Program-made: the position numbers and the translations under genes | Part shown: piece after piece, positions 8,496 to 16,527 of the stretch | Position numbering within the stretch: the stretch's first letter is position 1 | Layout of the letters: the number at the start of each line of letters is the position of its first letter | DNA from: an uncultured Campylobacter sp. | GTDB taxonomy: Bacteria; Campylobacterota; Campylobacteria; Campylobacterales; Campylobacteraceae | Direction of reading: 5' to 3' | DNA: 56,984 bases | NCBI RefSeq assembly: GCF_905373215.1 | Contig: NZ_CAJPRT010000013.1 | Coordinates: 1-56,984, forward strand | Notes under the pieces: model-generated | Seen by the model: only the letters and a program-made list of their open reading frames with translations | The model's database searches: none | Told to the model about the DNA's origin: nothing

Positions 8496-9209
8496 CTATT
8501 TTTTATCCTGAAGCACCTTGTCGCGCCATTTTGAGTTTGCTTTATTGTCGGTCGCTACGTCCTTGGATATCTCGGCTGCCGCTTCGAAATTTTTACTCAC
8601 GCCCTCTTTGGAATTCTCGTATTTTAGGGCGTTTTCGCTTTTGATGCCGATGCTTTGCGCTTCGCTTGCGGCGTCGATATTAGCGCCTAAAAAGATAAAC
8701 TCCCAGTCGTATTTTTCCTGCTTGTCGCTAATCATCTTTTTGATCTGCGCTTTGGAGTATTCGCGGCTCGAGTTCTCCTGTCCGTCGGTGATGATGACGA
8801 AAAGCACGCGATTGTTTTTGGCATAGATGTCAGGTACTCGCTCGATACGCGCTATCGTGCTGCCGACGGCGTCAAGTAGCGCGGTGTTGCCGCCGGCGTA
8901 GTACTCCTTGGACGTTAGGTTTTCGACCTTCTTAAGCGGCGTGCGGTCGTGGATGACATTAAATTTCGTATCGAAAAGCACGGTCGTGACGCTGGCGTCG
9001 ATGCCCTCTTTGCGCTCCTTTTCTATCATCGAGTTAAATCCGCCGATCGTATCGCTCTCAAGCCCGCTCATCGAGCCTGATTTATCTAAGATCAGCACCA
9101 ATTCCAGGTGATTTACGCCGTCTTTATGATCGGGCGGCGTCTCTAGCTCTACGCTTTTGGCAAACATTATGCCCGCAAGCGTGGCAACAAGAAGGATGAT
9201 TTTTTTCAT
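8496..9209 (-). CDS. Secreted von Willebrand factor A domain protein
   Basis: A 237-residue protein with a signal peptide (MKKIILLVATLAGIMFA) followed by a VWA domain. The metal-ion-dependent adhesion site is intact: DKSGSMS (D42, S44, S46), the threonine in GGNTALLDA and the aspartate in ITDGQEN. VWA domains bind protein partners through the chelated metal. A periplasmic or surface role is likely, but the partner is unknown. The C-terminus (about 190-237) is charged and helical. AAAGGAG sits six bases before the ATG. There is no co-directional close neighbour, so it is probably monocistronic. Confidence 0.85.
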   Translation of the reverse strand: MKKIILLVATLAGIMFAKSVELETPPDHKDGVNHLELVLILDKSGSMSGLESDTIGGFNSMIEKERKEGIDASVTTVLFDTKFNVIHDRTPLKKVENLTSKEYYAGGNTALLDAVGSTIARIERVPDIYAKNNRVLFVIITDGQENSSREYSKAQIKKMISDKQEKYDWEFIFLGANIDAASEAQSIGIKSENALKYENSKEGVSKNFEAAAEISKDVATDNKANSKWRDKVLQDKK

Positions 9210-9505
9210 AGGGGCTCCTTTGTTAAAATTTCATTATTTTACTATTGTATCGCTTAAGCAATGAAATTTTATCGCTAAAGCTTCGCCGCACGCCCATGCT
9301 ACGTAAATTTTAATACGAAATTTTGTCGTGGAATTTTAACGTATCCTTGCAAGAGGCGCCGCAAAATTTCGCGCGACATAGAATTCTGTGAGGCGCGGAA
9401 TTTTATACGGCACGGGATTTCGCGTGCAAATTTTATGCGGCACGGAATTTTATGGCGCAAAATTCCACGTGGCATGGAAGTTATGGAATTTGCGCCGCCG
9501 CAAAA
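9210..9505. repeat. Intergenic RAATTY-rich repeat cluster
   Basis: By eye about twelve RAATTY hexamers lie in 296 bases, where chance would give about 0.3. Around 9395-9490 they form imperfect repeats of GGCACGGAATTTTATG. No gene is visible. The same kind of sequence makes up the in-gene inserts elsewhere in the window. Confidence 0.6.
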
Positions 9506-10399
9506 TCAAGCGCCTGCGGATCTGCTCCGTTTTGCGCTAAGGTAGCTTCCGATCTCGCTTATCAAAACGCCTGCGAGGATGAGCGCCGCGCCTAAAATTT
9601 GCATCGCGCTTAGCCTCTCGCCGCCCACAAATACCCCCATAATGCCCGCCGTCACGGGCTCGAGCGTGAAAAACAGAGCTGTTTTTACGGGCGTAGTGTA
9701 TTTTTGCATCAAAGCCTGCGCAAAAAAGCCAAAAACCGTTCCCAGCAGGCAGATCACCGCCATCGCGACGAAAAAGCTTCTATCCATCACTGGCACGATG
9801 CTGACTCTTTCAAAAAAGATCGCCGCGAAGCAGCAAAGCGCGCTTAGGCAGAGGATCTGTACGTAGGCGATGCCCGCTACGTCGCAGCTTTGAACGAAGC
9901 GGTTGGTCAGCACGATGTGAAACGAATACGCGCAGGCGCAGACTAGCGCCAGCGCTTCGCCCTTGCCCAGGCCTAGCTGCGTGTCGCCGATGAGATAGAG
10001 CCCAGCGATCGCAAGCGCGATGCCCGCGTAGGCGTAGGAGTAAATTTTATGTCTAAACAGCGCCGCGGCGATGAAGGGTACGAGCGCGACGTTTAGGCCG
10101 ATGATGAACGCCACGGAGGAGCTTTGCGCAAATTTAAAGGCGAAGGTCTGCGACGTAAAACCCGCGAATAAAAACAGGCTAAGCACCGCGCCGTGCTTGA
10201 TCTCGCGCGAAGTTATGGCTTTGAGCTTCGGGAAAAATATCGCGCCTGCGATGATGCTCGCGGCAAAAAAGCGCCAAAATAGCAGCACGAAGACGTTGTT
10301 GCTCGCAAGCGCCTGCGAGGTGGGCAGATACCCGAGCCCAAAAGCGATCGCCACGAAGAGCATTCCGATGTCGGCTCTGAATTCCAAACTTTTATTCAT
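9506..10399 (-). CDS. EamA (DMT superfamily) transporter
   Basis: A 297-residue integral membrane protein made of two EamA repeats (about 10-145 and 155-288), ten predicted helices in all. Typical family positions include the conserved start FVAIAFGLGYLPTSQAL and the late FTLEPVTAGIMGVFVGGERL, the usual 'LEPV...GE' motif before helix 10. Family members export metabolites or amino acids across the inner membrane; the substrate is not predictable. AAAAAGGACG precedes the ATG. Neighbours give no functional hint. Confidence 0.88.
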   Translation of the reverse strand: MNKSLEFRADIGMLFVAIAFGLGYLPTSQALASNNVFVLLFWRFFAASIIAGAIFFPKLKAITSREIKHGAVLSLFLFAGFTSQTFAFKFAQSSSVAFIIGLNVALVPFIAAALFRHKIYSYAYAGIALAIAGLYLIGDTQLGLGKGEALALVCACAYSFHIVLTNRFVQSCDVAGIAYVQILCLSALCCFAAIFFERVSIVPVMDRSFFVAMAVICLLGTVFGFFAQALMQKYTTPVKTALFFTLEPVTAGIMGVFVGGERLSAMQILGAALILAGVLISEIGSYLSAKRSRSAGA

Positions 10400-10696
10400 C
10401 TGCGTCCTTTTTGAAAATTTAAAGTGGTAATTTTACGAAATTTTAGGTAAAAAATAGGCTAAATTTTGACGATTTTGACGGATCGGTTTGGAATTTTGGT
10501 TTTTAAGATCGCGAGTTAAATTTTAAGCGCCCGGCCCGTCTTTTTAGGGCTTGCGTTGGGCTTGTTCGCGCACTTGTTGCCGCCGCTTCACTACGCGTAC
10601 ATTTTACAGCTACTACTCGCGTGATCATTATGCTGCTTTGCTACGGCTTGTCATAAATTTTCATAGCTATTGCTCGCGCGTGGATAAATTTAAAAT
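10400..10696. other. Intergenic region, nothing recognised
   Basis: 297 bases between the EamA transporter and the 240-residue membrane protein, both on the minus strand. It holds a few RAATTY words and no open frame of note. Confidence 0.5.
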
Positions 10697-11419
10697 TTAA
10701 TCGCCCGCGCCCTCTTTGTCGTTTTTTAGAATTTCTATGTTTGCGCGCTCATTCGCGCCTTTTAAGCTTATAGTTTTTTTGAGCGCGGATTTGAGGGGAG
10801 CTTTCGCCTCTTTTGATTTCATCATCTTATAGCGCCTCTTTCTTATCTCTGCTTCGATAAATTTTATATCTTGCTGTGCGTATGGAAATGAGAGCGTAAA
10901 ATTTTTGCCGCTTTGCCCGTCTTTTATTTTTAAAATCGGCATCTCGCCCTTCATCCCTTTTTCCATAAGGGCATTTTCTATATCGATCTTTGTGCTAAAT
11001 TTAAACGGCAAACATTCCCATTCTCTCCTTATACTTCGGCTGTCTATGATGACCCCTTTTTCGGTTAATAGCCATAGCGATATAAGTATCAAAACAATGC
11101 CCATCGCGATCGCGAGTGCGGTCTCGTCGCCACTTCTGTGCAAGAAGCCGTCTATACATAAAGGGTCGCTTGCGTCAAAGCATGTAACTTTACCTTTACC
11201 TTTTATCCTTTTTATCCAGGGCTCGTCAAACGCCACTATCGACCCCCAAGATAAAATAAATATGACGAGCGTAAATTTGGCTACAGGGCTAGGCGGTATG
11301 AGCCAGGCGCCATTTTGCACGGTTTTATAAGAAGCGCTGCTTTTAAACAGAAAGTTTTTTAAACCGCAAAGTACAAATAGCACTACATTTGCAAAAAGTA
11401 CAAAATACAAAAGTCTCAT
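10697..11419 (-). CDS. Hypothetical membrane protein, paralogue of the upstream gene
   Basis: A 240-residue protein of no recognised family. Two N-terminal hydrophobic segments (about 1-18 and 45-65) are followed by a short extracytoplasmic stretch with a Cys pair (CFDASDPLCIDGFL), a third membrane segment (about 98-116), and a cytoplasmic C-terminal domain with IDSRSIRREWECLPFK. Its layout and motifs (C-x6-7-C-[IV]DG[FY]L, EWE-LPFK, then FxYAxxDI) recur in the next gene upstream, so the pair arose by duplication. The C-terminal domain may be PH-like, but this is a guess. AAAGGAG precedes the ATG. Confidence 0.7.
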   Translation of the reverse strand: MRLLYFVLFANVVLFVLCGLKNFLFKSSASYKTVQNGAWLIPPSPVAKFTLVIFILSWGSIVAFDEPWIKRIKGKGKVTCFDASDPLCIDGFLHRSGDETALAIAMGIVLILISLWLLTEKGVIIDSRSIRREWECLPFKFSTKIDIENALMEKGMKGEMPILKIKDGQSGKNFTLSFPYAQQDIKFIEAEIRKRRYKMMKSKEAKAPLKSALKKTISLKGANERANIEILKNDKEGAGD

Positions 11420-11463
11420 GCGGCTCCTTTCACTTCGGATATTTTACGACGATATATTTAAAT

Positions 11464-12153
11464 TTAGGCGTTTCGCTCGACTGCTTCGGCTTTTGAAATT
11501 TCAGCTAGCTTTTCTAATATAAAATTTTGCAAAAAATCTATATCCCTTCGTGCATATAAAAATCCCGCCCCAAATTTAACGCCGCTAATTTTGCCGCGTA
11601 TGCTGATTATTTTTACGCCTCTTATAAACCCTACGGCGTAGCTCATCTCGTCAAAGTTTATCCTTTCCGTATGTTTAAACGGCAAAACCTCCCATTCTTT
11701 GCAGATGCCGCTTTTATCTATTCTAATTCCTTTTTGAATTAGCACGATAAAGGAAAAAATTATGGCGCAGACAGATATGATTTTGCCAAGTATTAGTCTT
11801 GGCTCGCTTATTTGCAGATACCCATCCACGCATCTGGGATCGCCTTCTTCGAAGCATCTTAAATTTATGCCCGCCGCTTTGTACTCTTGCGAGCAAACTT
11901 TATCGTGAGTGTAAAAGCAGGGTACCGGATTACCGTTGTGTTTTGCTACATTCGAGCTGGATAGAGTGACTACACCGAAGCTTAGGCATATTATAAACAT
12001 AGGTATTTTTAAAAGCGGATCGGTTGGGATAAATAATGTCCCGCGATACACGGTTTTATAGGATCTATCTGTCTGAAACAATGAAACAAGAAGGCAAAAG
12101 CCTATCGTAACATAAAGGATTATCGTAGCAAACTCGGTTATACTTTGCGACAT
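11464..12153 (-). CDS. Hypothetical membrane protein, paralogue of the downstream gene
   Basis: A 229-residue protein with the architecture of its downstream neighbour: two N-terminal hydrophobic segments, CFEEGDPRCVDGYL, a third membrane segment, EWEVLPFKHTERI and YARRDIDFL. An extra Cys pair lies in the loop (CFYTHDKVC). The ATG at 12153 is chosen. An in-frame TTG ten codons earlier would add a polar stretch before the first hydrophobic segment and has no ribosome-binding site. It is separated by 44 bases from its paralogue and probably co-transcribed with it. Function unknown. Confidence 0.7.
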   Translation of the reverse strand: MSQSITEFATIILYVTIGFCLLVSLFQTDRSYKTVYRGTLFIPTDPLLKIPMFIICLSFGVVTLSSSNVAKHNGNPVPCFYTHDKVCSQEYKAAGINLRCFEEGDPRCVDGYLQISEPRLILGKIISVCAIIFSFIVLIQKGIRIDKSGICKEWEVLPFKHTERINFDEMSYAVGFIRGVKIISIRGKISGVKFGAGFLYARRDIDFLQNFILEKLAEISKAEAVERNA

Positions 12154-12413
12154 AATAATGACCTTGTTTTTTGGATTACGCAAGCTCGCGTCTTTGGCAA
12201 TTTTAGCGCAAAATTTCTAAATTTACGAGATTTTGAGCACGCTTTTTATAAATTTGAGATTAGAATTTTACTTTACTAGAGTGATCTTGTCGCACGAAAG
12301 GCGGATTAAATTTTTGGCTTCGATATTCTGAAATATGCAGTTTATGACATTGCGCGAGGTACCTAGGCGCTCTTGCGATGCCATAAAACGCCTTAAATTT
12401 TTGCGGCCTAAAT
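12154..12413. other. Divergent intergenic region before the PepSY gene
   Basis: The gap to the PepSY gene totals about 350 bases. This part holds no gene or clear structure beyond scattered AAATTT words. The regulatory elements of the PepSY gene follow directly. Confidence 0.5.
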
Positions 12414-12432
12414 CTTAATGATAATTATCTAA
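12414..12432. promoter_or_regulatory. Possible Fur box
   Basis: CTTAATGATAATTATCTAA matches 12 of 19 positions of the classical Fur consensus, including the central AATGATAAT block. It lies just upstream of a TATAAT box for a PepSY membrane protein, a family often linked to iron or siderophore handling. Iron repression is therefore a reasonable inference. Confidence 0.5.
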
Positions 12433-12450
12433 ATATTTAAAATCGCACAA

Positions 12451-12456
12451 TATAAT
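12451..12456 (+). promoter_or_regulatory. Likely -10 box TATAAT of the PepSY gene
   Basis: A perfect TATAAT stands 50 bases before the ATG and 18 bases after the Fur-box-like sequence, placing the box where a bound repressor would block RNA polymerase. Confidence 0.5.
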
Positions 12457-12505
12457 TGCGAACCTCAATCAAATAAAGATTAAATTTATCTCGCAAGGAT
12501 CTACA

Positions 12506-13666
12506 ATGAGCTCGCTTTTGAAGCGTAATAAAATTTTGTTTAACGTCCATCTTATTTTGTCGATCGTTTTTTCTATCCCGCTGCTTATCATAGGCGTTAC
12601 GGGCGCGATTTTGTCGTATCAGCACGAGCTTGAGGCGCTAATAAACGCGGGCTCTAAAAAGGTCGAAAAAACGGGCGAAATGCAAAGCGTGGAAAAAATT
12701 CTGCAAAGCTTTAGCGAGCAAACGGGCATTAAACAGCCCGTAAGGCTCGTCGTGCCCAAAAGCGATGACGAAGCCTTCGTCATTTACGCAAACAGAAATG
12801 ATGCGTATCTGGTCGATCCGTACACCGCGCAGATCATCGGCAAGGATCGCGGCACGGGCTTTGTGCTAACGGTGATGGCGCTGCATCGAAATTTAGGCCT
12901 AGCGCTAAGCGGCAATAAAACCGCGGCCGAGATCGGCAAACAGATCGTAGGCATGAGCGCCACAGCGATGATACTGCTCGTAATAAGCGGCGTATGGCTG
13001 CATTTCCCAAGGCTAAAGCGTAAATTTATCGAGGCGATAAAGCCGAATTTTAAACTCAAAAAATACGCTCTTTTTTATAACCTACACACGAGCCTAGGTT
13101 CGCTAAGTGCGGTGATTTACCTACTTATCTGCCTAACCGGGCTTAATTGGTCGTACGGCTGGTATAACGATGCGGTGATGAAGCTTTTCGTTAGCTCTCA
13201 AAATTTACCGCAAGCTAGCGCACCTAAAGCCGCCGCTTCTAAAGATCACGCCGCCGCACCTGCTAAAGAGGAGGGCAAAAAGCCCGCTACGTATAAATTT
13301 AGCGACGCGCAGAGGGCTTATGAGATATTCAGATCAAGCGGCATAGAGTATAAAGAATTTACCCTAATGCTCGCAGCCGGAGATAAGATCGGCGTCAGAT
13401 ACTACGAGCCCGATGCACCCGCTACCGCCCGCCCAATAGGCGCGAGCGTGAAGCTAAAGGAGGGCAAAGTCGCACAGCAGAAGCAGACGGAGGGTATCAC
13501 CGTGGGCGAGTTTAAAGACGCGAACTATCAGCTGCATACGGGCTATTTTTTTGGGCTCGCGGGTAAAATTTTATGGTCGCTCGTTTCGCTTTGTATGGCG
13601 CTTTTTATCTTTAGTGGCTTTTATATGACGGTAAAAAGGGCGTTTAAGTCAGAAAAGCTCGGCTAA
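12506..13666 (+). CDS. PepSY-associated transmembrane protein
   Basis: A 386-residue inner-membrane protein of the PepSY_TM family. An N-terminal helix (about 15-38, opening FNVHLILSIVFSIPLLIIG) is followed by a periplasmic PepSY-like region, two central helices (about 150-170 and 195-218, with the family's LHTSLGSL), an Ala/Lys-rich linker (about 235-260), a second periplasmic region, and a C-terminal helix after QLHTGYFFGL. The conserved histidines fit the proposed haem or ferric-reductase role of PiuB-like members. AAGGA is six bases before the ATG. The upstream Fur-box-like sequence supports a role in iron acquisition. Confidence 0.85.
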   Translation: MSSLLKRNKILFNVHLILSIVFSIPLLIIGVTGAILSYQHELEALINAGSKKVEKTGEMQSVEKILQSFSEQTGIKQPVRLVVPKSDDEAFVIYANRNDAYLVDPYTAQIIGKDRGTGFVLTVMALHRNLGLALSGNKTAAEIGKQIVGMSATAMILLVISGVWLHFPRLKRKFIEAIKPNFKLKKYALFYNLHTSLGSLSAVIYLLICLTGLNWSYGWYNDAVMKLFVSSQNLPQASAPKAAASKDHAAAPAKEEGKKPATYKFSDAQRAYEIFRSSGIEYKEFTLMLAAGDKIGVRYYEPDAPATARPIGASVKLKEGKVAQQKQTEGITVGEFKDANYQLHTGYFFGLAGKILWSLVSLCMALFIFSGFYMTVKRAFKSEKLG

Positions 13667-13683
13667 ATTTTACTTTGGCGATA

Positions 13684-13868
13684 GAGGTGCGACGAGCGGC
13701 GCAAGAGAGCCGAATACCTACAAAGCATTGAGATGAAATTTGCCGAAGCGGATCAAGAAAAGCTCTGATTTAACGATATTTGAGACATTCTAAAATTATC
13801 GCGGATTAAGTCTATGTGAGGTATATTGCGGAAAATTTTAGGAGCGAAATTTGAAAATGAGATATTAT
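13684..13868 (+). repeat. Perfect 185-bp direct repeat, copy 1
   Basis: Identical to 14855-15039 over all 185 bases. It carries the last 27 codons of an unrecognised reading frame (RCDERRKRAEYLQSIEMKFA onward, closing at a TGA), a TATATT -10-like box, the AGGAG ribosome-binding site and the first six codons of the 322-residue gene. Weaker similarity extends left to about 13664, the stop codon of the PepSY gene. Confidence 0.95.
13822..13827 (+). promoter_or_regulatory. Likely -10 box TATATT in repeat copy 1
   Basis: TATATT in a GAGGTATATTGCGG context, 23 bases before the TTG start. It recurs identically in the second repeat copy, so both paralogues probably share promoter and translation signals. 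Confidence 0.4.
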
Positions 13869-14819
13869 TTGTGCTTAGCCTTCATCATAATAATATGTGC
13901 TTCCGGCATAATATTTTATTTGGTCGAAAAAGAAGAAACCGATCCATATGAATGGATATGTAATATGGATGGCAATCTTACGGATATACAGCTTAAAGAT
14001 AGGGCGTTAAAGTGTATGCTTAAAGATTGGCACTTTTTTTATAACTTTAATAAAAGAGAATATGATAGACGAATTAAAGCAGTTAAAAAGGAATATGGCG
14101 ATACGGCCAACGAAATCGGCGGCGGCGTAGAGATCCGTTATTCAGAATGCCATAGCGATAAACGCCCCGATGATAAATGCGAATTTTACAAGATAGATAA
14201 AAGGCTAAATTTAGATTATCTTATGGATTTGGGCTCAAAAATTTGCAGAAACGGCAAAGCGATACAAGATGCCGAAACCCATATAGATAAAGAAATTTTT
14301 AATGCCGAAGTTGTATATCCTTGGGAAGATAAGGAAAGTTTGGTTTTGGAAGATGGTTCTTTAAAGTACGGAATATTTTTTAATTATATCGATGAAGATG
14401 ACTATAGAGATAGGGAATCCGGGGAAATTATATTAACAGAAAAAATTTTCAATAATTCATTAGAAATTGATAAGAGTTTTGGTTTTGACCATACGGATAT
14501 TGTATTTGTTATACCAATAAATTCGATATTTTTGAGTCTTTATGCATATATTGAGCCGAGTAATCCAAATTATGATATTTTTTGCCATAGGTATGAACAA
14601 TATAAAAATAGAATAAAAATTGATGAAGCGAGTTATAAAATAGATGATTTTGAGACGCCTATAAAATATCTACCGCTCCATGTTAATTATGGCTTTCTAT
14701 TTATAGTAATAGATAAAAATATGAAATTTAGCAAAAGTCTAGAATACGACTTATTGTATGAATATTACTACGATGAAAAAGAGAAAACAATAAAACAAAT
14801 ATCGAATAATGAGCGATAA
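13851..14819 (+). CDS. Hypothetical AT-rich membrane-anchored protein, paralogue A
   Basis: A 322-residue protein of no recognised family. An N-terminal membrane anchor (RYYLCLAFIIIICASGIIFYL) precedes a large hydrophilic, Lys/Asp/Tyr-rich domain that probably faces the periplasm. A conserved block, ETDPYEWICN-DGNLTDIQLKD, and a C-terminal YYYDEKEKTIK are shared with the next gene. TTG at 13851 is chosen: AGGAG lies six bases before it, whereas the ATG two codons later is too far. Codons are much AT-richer than in neighbouring genes, suggesting acquisition from elsewhere. Function unknown. Confidence 0.75.
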   Translation: MKMRYYLCLAFIIIICASGIIFYLVEKEETDPYEWICNMDGNLTDIQLKDRALKCMLKDWHFFYNFNKREYDRRIKAVKKEYGDTANEIGGGVEIRYSECHSDKRPDDKCEFYKIDKRLNLDYLMDLGSKICRNGKAIQDAETHIDKEIFNAEVVYPWEDKESLVLEDGSLKYGIFFNYIDEDDYRDRESGEIILTEKIFNNSLEIDKSFGFDHTDIVFVIPINSIFLSLYAYIEPSNPNYDIFCHRYEQYKNRIKIDEASYKIDDFETPIKYLPLHVNYGFLFIVIDKNMKFSKSLEYDLLYEYYYDEKEKTIKQISNNER

Positions 14820-14939
14820 ATGGAGGATATAATTAAATTTTACCTTCGCGGCAAGAGGTGCGACGAGCGGCGCAAGAGAGCCGAATACCTACAAAGCATT
14901 GAGATGAAATTTGCCGAAGCGGATCAAGAAAAGCTCTGA
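14820..14939 (+). CDS. Possible 39-residue ORF or gene-end remnant
   Basis: An ATG one base after the stop of paralogue A opens a 39-codon frame (MEDIIKFYLRGKRCDERRKR and onward) that ends at the TGA at 14937-14939. Its last 27 codons lie in the 185-bp repeat. In the other copy the same frame is cut off by an upstream TAG. The charged, helix-forming composition looks like real coding sequence, so it may be the tail of a gene once upstream of each duplicated unit. No ribosome-binding site is clear. Confidence 0.3.
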   Translation: MEDIIKFYLRGKRCDERRKRAEYLQSIEMKFAEADQEKL

Positions 14940-15039
14940 TTTAACGATATTTGAGACATTCTAAAATTATCGCGGATTAAGTCTATGTGAGGTATATTGC
15001 GGAAAATTTTAGGAGCGAAATTTGAAAATGAGATATTAT
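14855..15039 (+). repeat. Perfect 185-bp direct repeat, copy 2
   Basis: The second copy is offset by 1,171 bases from the first. It supplies promoter-like sequence, ribosome-binding site and N-terminus to the 316-residue paralogue. Perfect identity next to strongly diverged coding sequence points to recent recombination or gene conversion through this segment. Confidence 0.95.
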
Positions 15040-15972
15040 CTGTGCTTGGCTTTCATCATAATAATATGCGCTTTGTGCGCGATACTTTCGATTATCGCGG
15101 AGTATAAATACCCAAATTCAGCCGAAAAAATTGAAACCGATCCATATGAATGGATATGTAATCTGGATGGCAATCTTACGGATATACAGCTTAAGGATAG
15201 GGCACTAAAGTGCATGCTTAAAAAGACCTATAAATCTATAAATATTTCAGCGGAGGAATTCCGTGATATGGAAAGAAAAATAAAGAAACAATACGGTAAA
15301 GTAGAGGATGAATTTTATAATTTTTATAGCGGGTTGGCGGAAAGATGCGGTGGAAATAATCGTCCAGATAAAGCTTGCGAATTTTTCATTGTAGATGACA
15401 ATATAAATTTAGAATATTTTATGGGTTTGGGAGACAGGGCTTGCAACGGCAAACAAGCCGTAGCAAATTTCAAAGATTTTGTAAATATGTCCATGCTCAA
15501 AGGCGAAGTTGTTTACCCCTGGGAAAATAATAATAGTTTAATCTTGTCGGATGGAAATTTAAAATACAAATTATATTTTAGCGGATTAGAAAATGATAAA
15601 CATGTATTTGATATGTTATTTACGGAAAAAATATTTTTAAATGAAATTAATCCTAAAATATACGATCACAAATATCCTAATGATAAAATTTTTTCTATTC
15701 CAACCGACATGCTATTTTTTGATATGTATGTAAGCCTAATAGATAAAAAATACGATAACTTTTGTAATTTATATAACTTTAAAAAGAAAGATATAAAACC
15801 GTATAAAGCGTTTTTTGAGTTAGAAGGTAGAAAATATAGTCGGTATGCTTTTTATCTAGGTATTTTTGATGAAAATTATACATATAAATGCGATATAAAA
15901 GATAATTTGCTGGGTGTGGAGCAAGGATATTATTACGATGAAAAAACCAAAGAGATAAAACGAGAGCAATAA
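15022..15972 (+). CDS. Hypothetical AT-rich membrane-anchored protein, paralogue B
   Basis: A 316-residue paralogue of the preceding gene. It has the same anchor (MKMRYYLCLAFIIIICA), the same ETDPYEWICNLDGNLTDIQLKD block, an acidic tyrosine-rich body and a C-terminal GYYYDEKTKEIK. The body is strongly diverged apart from recurring Cys positions (for example RPDKACEF in both). The TTG start at 15022 has AGGAG at correct spacing. Like paralogue A it is AT-rich against its surroundings. A polymorphic surface or immunity-type family is possible, but nothing proves it. Confidence 0.75.
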   Translation: MKMRYYLCLAFIIIICALCAILSIIAEYKYPNSAEKIETDPYEWICNLDGNLTDIQLKDRALKCMLKKTYKSINISAEEFRDMERKIKKQYGKVEDEFYNFYSGLAERCGGNNRPDKACEFFIVDDNINLEYFMGLGDRACNGKQAVANFKDFVNMSMLKGEVVYPWENNNSLILSDGNLKYKLYFSGLENDKHVFDMLFTEKIFLNEINPKIYDHKYPNDKIFSIPTDMLFFDMYVSLIDKKYDNFCNLYNFKKKDIKPYKAFFELEGRKYSRYAFYLGIFDENYTYKCDIKDNLLGVEQGYYYDEKTKEIKREQ

Positions 15973-16026
15973 AATAGAATTTATAAAATTTGCCCGTCGT
16001 GCACGCTTAAAATTTCTTATTTAGCG

Positions 16027-16527
16027 CTATTTGCTCCTTGCGCCGCGAGTGATCATCAAGGACTGCTCATAGAAAATTAGCAGCGTTATTGAAACGCCCG
16101 TGCCGAGCGCCAGTGAGATCGAGATCGTGGCGAGGGCATTATCGAAAAACGAGATGAGGTGGGCGAGTTTATGCTCTGCGCCCGCGGCTCTGATATAAGA
16201 AAACAGCGCCAAAACCGCCTTGTAGGCGTAGATGCCGGGGATCATCGGAAGCAGCGCAGGAAAGGCGATGATCTCTGCGGGTACCTTGAGGCGCTTGGCG
16301 CAGAGCATCCCTAAAACGCCGATCAGAAACGACGCAAAAAGCGTCGCGGCGGCGATCGAAAAAATTTGACTTTGGATCAGCAGAAACCTGCACGAATGCG
16401 CTACCGCCGCAAGCAGCGCCGAGAAAATAAGCGTCTTTTTAGGCGGCATGCACGCATACGCAAAACCAAGCCCCGCCGCAGCGGCAAAGCAAGCATCCTT
16501 AAATACCAAAAGCGCTATATCAAACAT
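16027..16527 (-). CDS. YjjB-like subunit of a ThrE-type exporter
   Basis: A 166-residue membrane protein with about five helices, matching the small subunit (DUF3815, YjjB) of split threonine/serine exporter-family transporters. The typical block IAFPALLPMIPGIYAYKAVLAL is present. It begins inside the last codons of the yjjP-like gene (8-base overlap), so the two are translationally coupled and presumably form one transporter. In E. coli YjjPB exports succinate; the substrate here is not known. Confidence 0.88.
   Translation of the reverse strand: MFDIALLVFKDACFAAAAGLGFAYACMPPKKTLIFSALLAAVAHSCRFLLIQSQIFSIAAATLFASFLIGVLGMLCAKRLKVPAEIIAFPALLPMIPGIYAYKAVLALFSYIRAAGAEHKLAHLISFFDNALATISISLALGTGVSITLLIFYEQSLMITRGARSK

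Noticed and set aside
8277..8644. Two overlapping plus-strand ORFs near the VWA gene
   Set aside because: They read through degenerate 36-bp repeats and into the antisense of the VWA gene, and lack start signals.
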